Assembly (NCBI GenBank): GCA_913060475.1
Contig: CAJXSD010000024.1
Coordinates: 1-32,941, forward strand
Direction of reading: 5' to 3'
Source of the DNA: an uncultured Paracoccaceae bacterium
GTDB lineage: Bacteria; Pseudomonadota; Alphaproteobacteria; Rhodobacterales; Rhodobacteraceae
DNA length: 32,941 nt
The position numbers and the translations under genes were made by a program. The notes beneath the pieces were generated by a model that saw only the letters and a program-made list of their open reading frames with translations, was not told where the DNA came from and ran no database searches. Positions 16,352 to 25,748 of this stretch are shown here, in pieces. Numbering within the stretch: position 1 is the first letter of the stretch; every line of letters starts with the position of its first letter.

Positions 16352-17323
16352 TTATTGCGCCCCATTTGCAAGATGCCAAATCCCATCGGGCCAAAACGCA
16401 TGAAAGGCAAATGCAAACATCACATCGTGCGCCACGTCTGAGCCGTTTTTGGCCTGAACCCTGACGGATCCAATGTCACTTCCATCGGCCAACCGCGCCG
16501 TGTCTAATGCCGATGCCTGACCAGAAACCCAACTTATCTTCATCCCGTTATACGAAACTTCGCCTAAATCTTTGATGACAGTCATGGGCCACGCATGGGT
16601 CCCAATACGTATGACCCGTTCCAGTGGTGAAATTCCATGGGGTGGATTTTCTCCTTGATACAAAAACGGATACTCTGCCAAGTCGTACCCAACATATGGG
16701 TTTTGGCCGTATCGCCTGTTAAATTTGGGGGTGCGCATAACCAAACCGTTGGGATGATCAGCCACGAACTGTGACCAGCCCACCAAACGACTTGGATGCT
16801 GCACCAGTTTGGTTCCGACCATATCACCCACAATCGCCTCTCCAATGGCCTGCTGCCACCAGCTTTCACTTTGGTGATCGTACATGATCATATCCGAATG
16901 GCGCAGCTTGCCTGTCACCCCGAACAATAACCTATCCCCTGCAACGCGCCGATCAAATACCAAAGCCGAATTACACAACGGACAATAGGTCACCGCAATC
17001 GGGACCCCACCCACCGTGTCATTCACAATTTCATGCCACATAAGATATCGCAGCGGATAGGCGCGCGCAGGCGCTGATCCAAGGTCAACGACGATCACAC
17101 CTTCGCGCGGGGCCAGAACATCATCATCTTGCACGGGTTGAAACTCTGGATCACGTATCGCGGGTATCCCGTCTTTGCCCGGCCCGCCCGACCGCACTTC
17201 GCGCCAATTTGACAGGCTTGTTTTTTCAAAATCAGTATTTGGCCATTCATACCGCCAAAACGCTGGATCGGCCGAAACGGAACCGGCCAGCAAGAACAAC
17301 ACACAAATGAAAATCCGCATCAC
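16352..17323 (-). CDS. DUF3179 domain-containing exported protein
   Basis: A secreted or periplasmic protein of unknown function. Residues 1-18 (MMRIFICVLFLLAGSVSA) are a signal peptide with an AxA-like SVSA end. The hallmark of the family, TYCPLCNSALVFDR, lies near residue 112 with two conserved cysteines. Other family-like stretches are RYLMWHEIVND, LRHSDMIMYDHQSESWWQQ and PKFNRRYGQNPYVGYD. Length is 323 aa. It is a single gene on the reverse strand between tyrS and the cyclophilins, with no co-directed partner close enough to suggest a role. The two cysteines could bind metal or form a disulfide after export. Confidence 0.88.
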   Translation of the reverse strand: MMRIFICVLFLLAGSVSADPAFWRYEWPNTDFEKTSLSNWREVRSGGPGKDGIPAIRDPEFQPVQDDDVLAPREGVIVVDLGSAPARAYPLRYLMWHEIVNDTVGGVPIAVTYCPLCNSALVFDRRVAGDRLLFGVTGKLRHSDMIMYDHQSESWWQQAIGEAIVGDMVGTKLVQHPSRLVGWSQFVADHPNGLVMRTPKFNRRYGQNPYVGYDLAEYPFLYQGENPPHGISPLERVIRIGTHAWPMTVIKDLGEVSYNGMKISWVSGQASALDTARLADGSDIGSVRVQAKNGSDVAHDVMFAFAFHAFWPDGIWHLANGAQ

Positions 17324-17412
17324 ATTCCTCCCCTTTTGCTCAGGCTAGGGTATCACTGCTCTGCGTTTTTGTCTGGTCTAGCACGCAATTGTGATCTTGC
17401 GTGCTATCCGGT

Positions 17413-17964
17413 TTATTTAACGACGCTGACGGTTTTCATCATATCGGGTTCGCCCAAAACGGCCCCATTGCGGCCCTCGCCGCGTTTGATTGCATCAACC
17501 ACATCCATGCCTTGGGTCACTTGACCGACAACGGTATATTGCCCATTCAGGAAATATCCCTCGTCAAACATGATGAAAAATTGGCTGTTGGCACTGTTTG
17601 GGTTTTGCGACCGCGCCATGCCGACCACACCCCGATCATAGGGTACGTCCGAAAATTCCGCGGGCAAATCGGGCAAGGATGATCCACCGCGTCCGGCCAT
17701 GCGCATATCTTGGCCCATTTTGCCAAATTCCACATCGCCGGTTTGGGCCATAAATCCATCAATCACGCGGTGAAAAACAACACCATCATATTGGCCTTGC
17801 TCTGCCAATGTCATGATCCGCTCGGCGTGCTTAGGGGCAACATCTTCAAACAGATCGATGACAACGGTCCCATTGGCAACGCCTGTGACCTCAATTGCGA
17901 TGCCATCGGCGACCGCGGGGGCCGCCAGACAACATGCCAGTGCTGCAACCGCTGACTTAAGCAT
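17413..17964 (-). CDS. Peptidyl-prolyl cis-trans isomerase, cyclophilin type, exported
   Basis: Cyclophilin that speeds proline isomerisation during folding in the periplasm. The signal peptide MLKSAVAALACCLAAPAVADG is followed by a compact cyclophilin core: VVFHRVIDGFMAQTGD carries the catalytic Arg, and SQNPNSANSQFFIM carries the substrate-binding QFF. ATG 17964 overlaps the last codons of the upstream cyclophilin gene by 8 bp, indicating translational coupling; a start at 17973 is possible. Length is 183 aa. The two adjacent cyclophilins share extensive sequence, so this is a tandem duplication in which one copy gained an export signal. Confidence 0.92.
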   Translation of the reverse strand: MLKSAVAALACCLAAPAVADGIAIEVTGVANGTVVIDLFEDVAPKHAERIMTLAEQGQYDGVVFHRVIDGFMAQTGDVEFGKMGQDMRMAGRGGSSLPDLPAEFSDVPYDRGVVGMARSQNPNSANSQFFIMFDEGYFLNGQYTVVGQVTQGMDVVDAIKRGEGRNGAVLGEPDMMKTVSVVK

Positions 17965-18463
17965 CGGCGGCAACCTTGACCGAAATCATGCGGTCTGGAG
18001 ACACAGGCGGTTCACCGCGGGTGATATTATCAACAAATTCCATGCCTGAAATCACACGTCCATAAACGGTGTACTGACGGTTTAGGAAATGGTTGTCATT
18101 GAAATTGATGAAAAACTGGCTGTTCGCGCTGTCTGGGTTCGCCGAACGCGCCGCACCCAATGTGCCGCGATCATGGGGAATGCCGGAAAATTCCGCCTTA
18201 AGGTTTGGCAAATCGGACCCACCGGTGCCTGCCATACGCAAATCAAAATCCTGTTCCATATTGCCGTGCTTGACATCGCCGGACTGCGCCATAAACCCAT
18301 CGATCACACGGTGAAAACAGACATTGTCATAGGCCCCAGACCGGGCCAATTCCTTCATCCGGTCACAATGGCCGGGGGCAATGTCAGGCAGCAATTCAAT
18401 AACAACGGTTCCATCCTTAAGTTCCATCAAAATTGTGTTCTCTGGATCTTTAATCTCGGCCAT
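17957..18463 (-). CDS. ppiB: Peptidyl-prolyl cis-trans isomerase, cyclophilin type, cytoplasmic
   Basis: Cytoplasmic cyclophilin with no signal peptide. The catalytic segment is VCFHRVIDGFMAQSGD, and the substrate-binding segment ARSANPDSANSQFFINF contains the conserved QFF. A short DFDLRMAGTGGSDLP insert is typical of bacterial cyclophilins. Start ATG 18463 (MAEIKDPENT) follows AAGGAG; an upstream in-frame ATG at 18493 lacks one. Length is 168 aa. Its 3' end overlaps the exported paralogue by 8 bp, so both are expected on one mRNA, divergent from pgk. Confidence 0.93.
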   Translation of the reverse strand: MAEIKDPENTILMELKDGTVVIELLPDIAPGHCDRMKELARSGAYDNVCFHRVIDGFMAQSGDVKHGNMEQDFDLRMAGTGGSDLPNLKAEFSGIPHDRGTLGAARSANPDSANSQFFINFNDNHFLNRQYTVYGRVISGMEFVDNITRGEPPVSPDRMISVKVAADA

Positions 18464-18582
18464 GTGGCAGACTCCTTTGGTTTTGGTTTGCATAGATACC
18501 TAAGCTGGTTTAATCCAAGGAACAAGATGCACAAGGCGGCATTCGTCAATATCTCACCCGAACAGGCGCAAAGGAAACGGCC

Positions 18583-19770
18583 ATGGCTTGGAAAACACTG
18601 GATGATTTGGATCTGTCAGGAAAACGCGTTTTAACGCGGGTTGATATCAACGTCCCGATGAAGGATGGGGTAATCACCGACCACACACGGATCGAAAAAA
18701 TTGTTCCAACCATAACAGACATTCTGGCCCAAGGGGGCATGCCCATACTGCTGGCCCATTATGGCCGCCCCAAAGGCACGCGCCACGACGACATGAGCCT
18801 GCGCCATCTGCGCGACGCGCTGGAACATCACATTAATGCCCCCGTAACCTTTGTTGCCGAAACGGTGGGCCCCGCGGCAACCGCCGCCGTCGCGACAATG
18901 CAACAGGGTCAGGTTTTATTGCTGGAAAACACCCGTTTCCAAGCCGCAGAAGAGGCCAATGATCCCACATTTTCGGCAGAGTTGGCGGCTTTGGGCGATA
19001 TTTATTGCAACGATGCCTTTTCCGCAGCGCACCGCGCCCATGCCTCGACCGAAGGTATCGCGCGGTTGCTGCCGTCTTGCGCGGGCCGTTTGATGCAGGC
19101 CGAACTCAGCGCGCTTGAGGCGGCATTAGGCACCCCCAAACGTCCCGTTGTGGCCATCGTAGGCGGCGCGAAAGTGTCAACCAAGCTGGAACTGCTGGGC
19201 AATTTGGTGGGCAAGGTCGATCATTTGGTCATTGGTGGTGGCATGGCAAACACATTCCTTGCGGCACAGGGGTTGGATGTCGGCACATCGCTGGCCGAAC
19301 ATGACATGACACAAACCGCCCGCGACATTTTGGCCAAGGCGGATACCGGCACCTGCAAAATTCACCTGCCCCGCGATGTGGTGGTCGCCCGCGAATTCAA
19401 GGCGCAGGCCCCCCATGAAACCGTGTCCGCCGCGCAATGCCCCAGCGATGCCATGATATTGGACGCAGGGCCCGAAACGGTCGCGACCCTAAAATCCGTC
19501 TTTGACAGCTGCAAAACGCTGATCTGGAATGGCCCGCTGGGGGCCTTTGAAATCGAACCCTTTGACGCTGCCACCAATGCCGCGGCCGAATACGCGGCAC
19601 AGTTAACGCAATCGGGGGCGTTGATTTCGGTGGCCGGCGGCGGGGATACGGTGGCCGCCTTGAACACATCGGGCGCCGCAGCACAGTTTAGCTATATTTC
19701 GACTGCCGGCGGTGCGTTTCTGGAATGGATGGAGGGGAAAACCCTGCCAGGAGTTGCGGCCCTATCATAG
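18583..19770 (+). CDS. pgk: Phosphoglycerate kinase
   Basis: Transfers phosphate between 1,3-bisphosphoglycerate and ADP in glycolysis/gluconeogenesis. Signatures are [13 protein letters not shown] (substrate-binding Asp/Asn) near residue 14, [29 protein letters not shown] near 190, and the nucleotide-binding [12 protein letters not shown] near the C-terminus. The length of 395 aa is normal. ATG 18583 has AAGGAAAC upstream. It is followed after 146 bp by a class I aldolase on the same strand, forming a lower-glycolysis pair. A hairpin at 19793-19821 separates the two genes. Confidence 0.97.
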   Translation: MAWKTLDDLDLSGKRVLTRVDINVPMKDGVITDHTRIEKIVPTITDILAQGGMPILLAHYGRPKGTRHDDMSLRHLRDALEHHINAPVTFVAETVGPAATAAVATMQQGQVLLLENTRFQAAEEANDPTFSAELAALGDIYCNDAFSAAHRAHASTEGIARLLPSCAGRLMQAELSALEAALGTPKRPVVAIVGGAKVSTKLELLGNLVGKVDHLVIGGGMANTFLAAQGLDVGTSLAEHDMTQTARDILAKADTGTCKIHLPRDVVVAREFKAQAPHETVSAAQCPSDAMILDAGPETVATLKSVFDSCKTLIWNGPLGAFEIEPFDAATNAAAEYAAQLTQSGALISVAGGGDTVAALNTSGAAAQFSYISTAGGAFLEWMEGKTLPGVAALS

Positions 19771-19792
19771 GCATTTCCCCGGATCCCATCGT

Positions 19793-19821
19793 GACCTTGG
19801 CCCATTTTTTGGGCCCTGGTC
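19793..19821 (+). terminator. Hairpin after pgk, possible terminator
   Basis: Arms GACCTTGGCCC and GGGCCCTGGTC pair over 11 positions with two mismatches around an ATTTTTT loop. There is no U-tract after the stem, so it may stabilise the pgk mRNA rather than terminate it. Confidence 0.45.
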
Positions 19822-19916
19822 ATTTCTGTGGCAGGTGATAGCGCAACCACGATTGCCACGCTACCCAAGTTTCGTTAGGTAAACCTTGAAACCAGTGACA
19901 AGACCGGAGCATCACG

Positions 19917-20825
19917 ATGTCAGCCCTACCCACCGCAGAACACGCAAAGCAATTTGAAAAAATCAAGTCAGGCGCCGGTTTTATTGCCGCACTGGACCAA
20001 AGCGGCGGTTCAACCCCCAAGGCCCTGGCGCTTTATGGTGTTGACGAAAACGCCTATTCGAATGATGCGGAAATGTATGATCTGATCCACCAGATGCGCC
20101 GCCGCATCATTACATCGCCCGCCTTTAATGGCGATCGTGTTTTGGGGGCGATTTTATTCGAAATGACCATGGATCGTGATATTGACGGCACGCCAACGGC
20201 CGAACATCTGTGGAATGCCTGTGGCGTTGTTCCGTTTCTTAAGGTGGACAAAGGCTTGGCCGATCCGGAAAACGACGTCAAACTGCTAAAACCTATGCCC
20301 GATCTGGATGCCTTGCTGGAACGTGCCGTCGAAAAACAGATTTTTGGCACAAAAATGCGGTCTGTGATTGATGGGGCGAACGAAACCGGTATTCGTGCGG
20401 TCGTAGACCAACAGTTTGACATCGGCCTGCAAATTTTGGGACATGGGTTGATCCCCATTATCGAACCCGAGGTGACCATTTCGATCGCCGACAAGGCGGC
20501 CGCCGAAAACATCCTGTGCGATGCAATTTTGGATCGGTTAAACGCCCTGCCCGATGATAAAAACGTCATGCTGAAACTGACATTACCGGAACAGGCTGAC
20601 CTATATGCGCCTTTGGTCGATCACCCGCGTGTTGTGCGTGTTGTGGCCCTGTCTGGCGGATATTCCCTGCACGAGGCAAACAGCCGTCTGGCCCAAAACC
20701 GCGGGATTATCGCATCTTTTTCACGCGCCTTGACCGAAACCCTAAGCGCACAGCAATCTGACGCAGAATTCAACGCAGCCCTGGATGCAGCAATTCAGGG
20801 TATCTATGACGCGTCAAACGCCTAA
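19917..20825 (+). CDS. Class I fructose-bisphosphate aldolase
   Basis: Cleaves fructose-1,6-bisphosphate through a Schiff base, without metal. The N-terminal IAALDQSGGSTPKAL and the segments VVPFLKVDKGL, IPIIEPEV and NVMLKLTLPE (probable Schiff-base lysine) match the bacterial class I type. VVALSGGYSLHEAN near the C-terminus binds substrate phosphate. The length of 302 aa is typical. ATG 19917 follows CGGAG. It lies downstream of pgk and ends in a strong terminator at 20857. Class I rather than class II is clear from the missing zinc-ligand histidines. Confidence 0.93.
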   Translation: MSALPTAEHAKQFEKIKSGAGFIAALDQSGGSTPKALALYGVDENAYSNDAEMYDLIHQMRRRIITSPAFNGDRVLGAILFEMTMDRDIDGTPTAEHLWNACGVVPFLKVDKGLADPENDVKLLKPMPDLDALLERAVEKQIFGTKMRSVIDGANETGIRAVVDQQFDIGLQILGHGLIPIIEPEVTISIADKAAAENILCDAILDRLNALPDDKNVMLKLTLPEQADLYAPLVDHPRVVRVVALSGGYSLHEANSRLAQNRGIIASFSRALTETLSAQQSDAEFNAALDAAIQGIYDASNA

Positions 20826-20856
20826 CCCTACGAAAGTATGGGCATTTATCCAATTG

Positions 20857-20881
20857 AACCCGCCACTTAGGCGGGTTTTTT
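20857..20881 (+). terminator. Rho-independent terminator after the aldolase gene
   Basis: An 8-bp perfect stem AACCCGCC/GGCGGGTT with an ACTTA loop is followed by T6 up to 20881. It ends the pgk-aldolase unit. Confidence 0.92.
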
Positions 20882-20974
20882 CATTTTTTTATAAAACAGG
20901 GATTCACAAAACGAATCACTTGTGACATAGTCGTGGAATAACCACGAAGATACGGGGGACCATTGAGGCAAACC

Positions 20975-21274
20975 ATGAGCAAGAGAAATACACCACCATG
21001 GGGAATGTTGGGGGCGGTCGCCCTTGCGTTGGCGCTAAGCCTGTATTTCACTTTTGCGGCGGTACAGGGCGATTACGGTCTGTTCCGCCGTGCAGAAATT
21101 GTCGCACACAACACCCAATTACAAACGGAACTGGATCAGCTCTCTCAACGGGTTGCGCGCATGGAAAATCTAACGCGGCGCATGTCTGACGATTATTTGG
21201 ATTTGGATCTGTTGGATCAACAGGTGCGCGATATTCTGGGTCAGGTGCGCCCGGACGAAATTATCATTCAATAA
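20975..21274 (+). CDS. FtsB/DivIC-family septum formation protein
   Basis: Small bitopic division protein. It has a short cytoplasmic N-terminus (MSKRNTPPWG), one transmembrane helix at residues 11-29 (MLGAVALALALSLYFTFAA), then a coiled coil (AEIVAHNTQLQTELDQLSQRVARMENL) and a C-terminal tail. This is the FtsB/DivIC layout, and the GDYGLFRRAEI segment after the helix is typical of alphaproteobacterial members. Length is 99 aa. ATG 20975 is preceded by GAGG; an in-frame ATG at 20963 is less likely. Its place upstream of the pyruvate dehydrogenase genes, after the aldolase, resembles the eno-ftsB-pdh order known in alphaproteobacteria. Confidence 0.85.
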   Translation: MSKRNTPPWGMLGAVALALALSLYFTFAAVQGDYGLFRRAEIVAHNTQLQTELDQLSQRVARMENLTRRMSDDYLDLDLLDQQVRDILGQVRPDEIIIQ

Positions 21275-21389
21275 CGGCCCCACAGGCGGCTGATACTACA
21301 GATCGCCCATGCAAAATGGGCATATCTGCCATGCCTCTGTCCTGTCTGCAAAAATTTTTCTCGCAACGCTGTGAAAATTGCTGTAAGAG

Positions 21390-21413
21390 ATAGTTTAACA
21401 CTAAACTATTTTT
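21390..21413 (+). promoter_or_regulatory. Perfect hairpin/palindrome in the pdhA leader
   Basis: ATAGTTTA (21390-21397) and TAAACTAT (21402-21409) flank ACAC and are followed by T4, ending 15 bp before the pdhA start. It could be an operator for a pyruvate-responsive regulator or a weak attenuator. A second small hairpin GCCCAT/ATGGGC lies at 21305-21321. Confidence 0.5.
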
Positions 21414-21428
21414 CACGAGGGTGTTGAG

Positions 21429-22418
21429 ATGGCTGTTAAAAAAAGCTCGGCCAAACCGAATGTATCGGCCGAAGAGCTAACCAAATATTACCGCGATATG
21501 TTACTGATCCGTCGCTTTGAAGAAAAAGCGGGCCAATTGTATGGCATGGGTTTGATCGGTGGATTTTGTCACCTGTACATCGGCCAAGAGGCCGTTGTTG
21601 TCGGCCTAGAGGCCGCAGCCGAGGAAGGCGACAAGCGCATCACATCCTATCGCGATCACGGACACATGCTGGCCTGCGGCATGGAAGCAAACGGCGTTAT
21701 GGCCGAATTGACCGGCCGAGAAGGTGGGTATTCCAAGGGCAAAGGCGGATCCATGCATATGTTTTCCAAGGAAAAACATTTCTATGGTGGCCACGGCATC
21801 GTCGCAGCACAGGTCCCCTTGGGCGCGGGTCTGGCCTTTGCTGATAAATATCAGGACAACGGGCGCGTGACATTTACATATTTCGGTGACGGCGCGGCCA
21901 ACCAAGGTCAGGTTTATGAAACCTTTAACATGGCAGCACTGTGGAAATTGCCGGTGATTTTCGTGATTGAAAACAACCAATACGCAATGGGTACAGCCCA
22001 GGCACGGTCCACATCATCGCCCGATATCTATACCCGCGGTGTTGCCTTTGGCATTCCAGGCGAGGCGGTTGATGGTATGGATGTTTTGGCCGTCAAGGCC
22101 GCCGGTGAAAAGGCGGTGGCACATTGCCGTGCCGGCAAGGGCCCCTATATCCTCGAGGTCAAAACATACCGTTATCGCGGGCATTCCATGTCAGACCCGG
22201 CCAAATACCGCACCCGTGAAGAGGTGCAAAAAATGCGTGACGAACGCGATCCAATCGAAAATGTACGCTCTATGTTGCTAACCGGCGGTCATGCCTCTGA
22301 GGAGGATTTGAAAGCGATCGACAAAGAGATCAAGGAAATCGTCAACGCATCTGCAGAATTTGCCAAAACCAGCCCCGAACCCAGCTTGGACGAGCTGTGG
22401 ACAGACATCTACGCATAA
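21429..22418 (+). CDS. pdhA: Pyruvate dehydrogenase E1 component subunit alpha
   Basis: Thiamine-diphosphate-dependent decarboxylase subunit of the pyruvate dehydrogenase complex. The ThDP motif runs from [12 protein letters not shown] to [11 protein letters not shown] (GDG...NN). The phosphorylation-loop-like [17 protein letters not shown] matches mitochondrial-type E1 alpha. The length of 329 aa fits the alphaproteobacterial heterotetrameric form. ATG 21429 has a GAGGGTG ribosome-binding site. It leads pdhA-pdhB-pdhC, with pdhB starting 13 bp downstream. Confidence 0.96.
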   Translation: MAVKKSSAKPNVSAEELTKYYRDMLLIRRFEEKAGQLYGMGLIGGFCHLYIGQEAVVVGLEAAAEEGDKRITSYRDHGHMLACGMEANGVMAELTGREGGYSKGKGGSMHMFSKEKHFYGGHGIVAAQVPLGAGLAFADKYQDNGRVTFTYFGDGAANQGQVYETFNMAALWKLPVIFVIENNQYAMGTAQARSTSSPDIYTRGVAFGIPGEAVDGMDVLAVKAAGEKAVAHCRAGKGPYILEVKTYRYRGHSMSDPAKYRTREEVQKMRDERDPIENVRSMLLTGGHASEEDLKAIDKEIKEIVNASAEFAKTSPEPSLDELWTDIYA

Positions 22419-22431
22419 GGAGACGAACACT

Positions 22432-23811
22432 ATGGCAACCGAAATTCTTATGCCCGCATTGTCCCCCACGATGGAGGAAGGCACACTGGCCAAATGGCTG
22501 GTCAAAGAGGGCGATACCGTGTCGTCCGGTGACATAATCGCCGAGATTGAAACCGACAAGGCCACGATGGAATTTGAGGCCGTCGACGAAGGCGTGATCG
22601 GCAAAATCCTGATCGCCGAAGGCACCGCAGACGTCAAGGTAAATACCCCCATCGCCATTCTGGTCGAGGACGGCGAAACCCTGTCCGATGTGGCAACCGC
22701 GGCCCCTGCCGCAGACGCCCCAGCGGCAACCGCAGCGGCCCCCGTTGAAACGGCCCCCGCCGTTGCCGCCGCCCCCGCCGCGGTCGAGGTTGTGTCCAAG
22801 GCATCCCCCGATTGGCCCGAGGGAACAGAAATGAAACAACAAACCGTACGCGAAGCATTGCGTGACGCCATGGCCGAAGAAATGCGCCGCGACGAAACCG
22901 TGTTTTTGATGGGCGAAGAGGTCGCGGAATACCAAGGCGCATACAAGATTTCACAGGGTTTGTTGGACGAATTCGGATCAAAACGCGTGATTGACACGCC
23001 CATCACCGAACACGGCTTTGCCGGTATTGGTGTGGGTGCTGCCTTCGGCGGATTGCGCCCCATTGTTGAATTCATGACCTTTAACTTTGCCATGCAGGCG
23101 ATTGACCACATCATCAACTCGGCCGCGAAAACGCTGTATATGTCGGGTGGTCAAATGGGCGCGCCAATGGTGTTTCGTGGCCCCAATGGTGCGGCGGCCC
23201 GCGTGGGCGCACAACACAGCCAGGATTATGCCGCATGGTATGCGCAGATCCCGGGGCTGCGGGTGGTCATGCCCTATTCCGCGTCTGATTACAAAGGGTT
23301 GATGAAAACCGCGATCCGCGACAACAACCCCGTGATTTTCCTGGAAAACGAAATTCTTTATGGTCGGTCCTTTGATGTGCCTGTTATGGATGATTTCACC
23401 ATCCCCTTTGGCAAGGCCCGCATCTGGCGCGAAGGCAGCGATGTCACCATCGTATCCTTTGGCATCGGCATGACCTATGCGCTTGAGGCTGCCGACAAAT
23501 TGGCCGCAGACGGCATTTCCGCCGAGGTGATCGACCTGCGCACCCTACGCCCCATTGATTATGACACTGTGATCGCATCTGTGATGAAAACGAACCGCTG
23601 TGTCACCGTAGAAGAAGGCTGGCCCGTTGGATCCATCGGCAACCATCTGTCTGCGACGATCATGGAACGTGCCTTTGATTATCTGGATGCCCCTGTGATC
23701 AATTGTACAGGCAAGGACGTGCCAATGCCCTATGCGGCGAATTTGGAAAAACATGCGCTGATCACCACAGACGAAGTGGTCGCCGCCGTGAAACAAGTGA
23801 CCTATCGTTAA
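22432..23811 (+). CDS. pdhB: Pyruvate dehydrogenase E1 subunit beta with N-terminal lipoyl domain
   Basis: The beta half of E1 carries an extra lipoyl domain at residues 1-80 ([17 protein letters not shown]..., lipoyl lysine in ETDKATME at about residue 43). An Ala/Pro linker (about 85-122) is followed by the E1 beta domain ([58 protein letters not shown]). Length is 459 aa. ATG 22432 follows AAGGAG by nine bases. The lipoyl-E1 beta fusion is known in several alphaproteobacteria. Its lipoyl domain is nearly the same protein sequence as that of pdhC downstream. Confidence 0.96.
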   Translation: MATEILMPALSPTMEEGTLAKWLVKEGDTVSSGDIIAEIETDKATMEFEAVDEGVIGKILIAEGTADVKVNTPIAILVEDGETLSDVATAAPAADAPAATAAAPVETAPAVAAAPAAVEVVSKASPDWPEGTEMKQQTVREALRDAMAEEMRRDETVFLMGEEVAEYQGAYKISQGLLDEFGSKRVIDTPITEHGFAGIGVGAAFGGLRPIVEFMTFNFAMQAIDHIINSAAKTLYMSGGQMGAPMVFRGPNGAAARVGAQHSQDYAAWYAQIPGLRVVMPYSASDYKGLMKTAIRDNNPVIFLENEILYGRSFDVPVMDDFTIPFGKARIWREGSDVTIVSFGIGMTYALEAADKLAADGISAEVIDLRTLRPIDYDTVIASVMKTNRCVTVEEGWPVGSIGNHLSATIMERAFDYLDAPVINCTGKDVPMPYAANLEKHALITTDEVVAAVKQVTYR

Positions 23812-23822
23812 GAGGATTAGAC

Positions 23823-25121
23823 ATGCCAACAGAAATTCTGATGCCCGCCCTATCCCCCACGATGGAAGAGGGCACATTGGCCAAATGGCTGGTCAAAGAA
23901 GGTGATACCGTATCGTCGGGCGACATTATCGCCGAAATCGAAACAGACAAAGCCACGATGGAGTTTGAAGCCGTCGACGAAGGCGTGATCGGCAAAATCC
24001 TGATTGCCGAGGGCAGCGAAGGGGTCAAGGTAAACACCCCCATCGCCGTTCTGTTAGAGGATGGCGAAAGCGCAGAGGACGTCGCAGTATCGGCGCCCCC
24101 TGCCCCGGCTGCACCCGCAGCCAGTGCGGCACCTGCGGCGGCTGCACAGACGACACCAGCCCCCGCCGCGTCTGCAGCACCAGTGCAAGATGGTACCCGC
24201 GTTTTCGCATCCCCCTTGGCCCGCCGCATTGCTGCAGACAAAGGGTTGGATCTGACACAGATTTCAGGGTCAGGTCCCCGTGGTCGTATCGTCAAGGCGG
24301 ATGTTTTGTCTGCCACGCCAACTGCGGCCGCGCCCCAGGCGCAAACCGCGGCACCCGCCGCAGGCGCGCCAGCACCTGCGCCCGCGCCCAGCGTGTCAGC
24401 CGATGCAATCGCAAAACTATACGCTGATCGTGAATACACGGAAATTCCGCTGGATGGCATGCGCAAAACGATTGCGGCGCGCCTGACAGAGGCCAAGCAA
24501 ACCATTCCGCATTTCTATTTGCGCCGTGATATCCGTATTGATGATTTGTTGTCATTCCGGGCGCAGATCAACAAACAACTGGAACCGCGCGGCGTGAAAC
24601 TGTCAGTGAATGATTTCATTATCAAAGCCTGCGCGAATGCGTTGCAAAGCGTCCCTGCTGCCAATGCAGTTTGGGCGGGTGATCGCGTGTTGCAACTGAA
24701 ACCATCGGATGTTGCCGTGGCCGTCGCGATCGAAGGGGGATTATTTACCCCTGTGCTGAAAGACGCGGACAAAAAATCACTCTCTGCCCTTTCCTCGGAA
24801 ATGAAAGATCTGGCCAAACGTGCACGCGCCAAAAAATTGGCACCCCACGAATACCAAGGCGGCAGCTTTGCCATTTCGAACCTTGGGATGTTTGGTATCG
24901 ACAATTTTGACGCGGTCATCAATCCGCCGCATGGCGCGATTTTGGCTGTCGGTGCAGGTGTGAAAAAACCGGCTGTTGCCGATGACGGATCGCTGAGCGT
25001 GGCGACTGTGATGTCGGTGACATTATCCGTGGATCACCGCGTGATCGACGGTGCATTGGGTGCACAATTGCTGCAGGCCATTGTCGACGGATTGGAAAAT
25101 CCGATGAGCATGCTGGCGTAA
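23823..25121 (+). CDS. pdhC: Pyruvate dehydrogenase E2, dihydrolipoamide acetyltransferase
   Basis: Core acetyltransferase of the complex, moving acetyl groups from lipoamide to CoA. Domains in order: one lipoyl domain (residues 1-80, lysine 43 in ETDKATME), an Ala/Pro linker, a peripheral subunit-binding domain ([18 protein letters not shown]...[11 protein letters not shown], about 121-160), a second Ala/Pro linker, and the catalytic domain ending in [13 protein letters not shown] with the active-site His and Asp. Length is 432 aa. ATG 23823 follows AGAGGA and lies 11 bp after pdhB. The E3 gene (lpd) is not in the window; after the terminator the strand switches to RDD-protein genes. Confidence 0.96.
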   Translation: MPTEILMPALSPTMEEGTLAKWLVKEGDTVSSGDIIAEIETDKATMEFEAVDEGVIGKILIAEGSEGVKVNTPIAVLLEDGESAEDVAVSAPPAPAAPAASAAPAAAAQTTPAPAASAAPVQDGTRVFASPLARRIAADKGLDLTQISGSGPRGRIVKADVLSATPTAAAPQAQTAAPAAGAPAPAPAPSVSADAIAKLYADREYTEIPLDGMRKTIAARLTEAKQTIPHFYLRRDIRIDDLLSFRAQINKQLEPRGVKLSVNDFIIKACANALQSVPAANAVWAGDRVLQLKPSDVAVAVAIEGGLFTPVLKDADKKSLSALSSEMKDLAKRARAKKLAPHEYQGGSFAISNLGMFGIDNFDAVINPPHGAILAVGAGVKKPAVADDGSLSVATVMSVTLSVDHRVIDGALGAQLLQAIVDGLENPMSMLA

Positions 25122-25141
25122 CCGGCGACATAAACCAAAGG

Positions 25142-25171
25142 AAACGGGGGTCATCATGGCCCCCGTTTTTT
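25142..25171 (+). terminator. Terminator after pdhC
   Basis: A 9-bp perfect stem (AAACGGGGG at 25142-25150 with CCCCCGTTT at 25160-25168) and a 9-base loop are followed by T's to 25171. It lies between convergent pdhC and the RDD gene and may serve both. Confidence 0.9.
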
Positions 25172-25177
25172 ATGATC

Positions 25178-25747
25178 TTACGCCCGCACCACCAAGGTTC
25201 CCACCATCTGATCGTGCAGGGTTTGATTCCACTTGGAAAACATCGCCGACAAAATACCAAACCCGAACAAATATAGGTTAAACGCCAGTGCGATGTTTCG
25301 CAAAAACGCCTTGCGAAAGGTCAATATTGATCCGTCAACATCAACAATTCGGATGCGCATCACAATCATTCCCGGCGTCCCCCGCCGCGTTCCACTGATG
25401 AAAAATGCAAACACCGCATTCACAGCCACAAGGACAGGCAAGGACGCAACCAATAGGATGGGAAACAAGGCGACATTTGCCAAGGCCAAAAATTCCCTAG
25501 GGATTACGTTTGCCTGAAACACCCAATATACGGCCGAGCATAACAACAAAATGTCGATCAACATTGCGAAAAACCGTCGCCACAATGCCGCGGGCAGGAT
25601 ATCCACATAATCAGCCGACCGCCGTGACAACGACAAAACCAACTGAACCGAGACAAACAGGTTAAAAGCCAGTGTCAGGAAAACCCAACCCAGCGGTCTG
25701 TCCAAAAATGCCAGTGCAGCTGCGAAAAACACATACCAATCAACCAT
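25178..25747 (-). CDS. RDD-family membrane protein
   Basis: A small multi-pass inner-membrane protein. The RDD signature is ALWRRFFAMLIDILLL (Arg and Asp in the first core helix) followed by TRRGTPGMIVMRIRIVDVDG and RKAFLRNIAL. Hydrophobic stretches near residues 6-35, 60-80 and 92-115 precede these. ATG 25747 (MVDWYVFF) is chosen because GAGG precedes it; upstream in-frame codons overlap the neighbouring gene. Length is 189 aa. It begins one base after the stop of the other RDD gene, so the two are co-translated and may form a heteromer. RDD proteins are variously linked to ion exchange or assembly; the function here is unknown. Confidence 0.82.
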   Translation of the reverse strand: MVDWYVFFAAALAFLDRPLGWVFLTLAFNLFVSVQLVLSLSRRSADYVDILPAALWRRFFAMLIDILLLCSAVYWVFQANVIPREFLALANVALFPILLVASLPVLVAVNAVFAFFISGTRRGTPGMIVMRIRIVDVDGSILTFRKAFLRNIALAFNLYLFGFGILSAMFSKWNQTLHDQMVGTLVVRA

Positions 25748-25748
25748 T

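Noticed and set aside
22278..24505. Long reverse-strand Ala/Ser-rich frames across pdhB and pdhC
   Set aside because: They mirror the Ala/Pro linkers and lipoyl domains of the forward genes and carry no motifs of their own.
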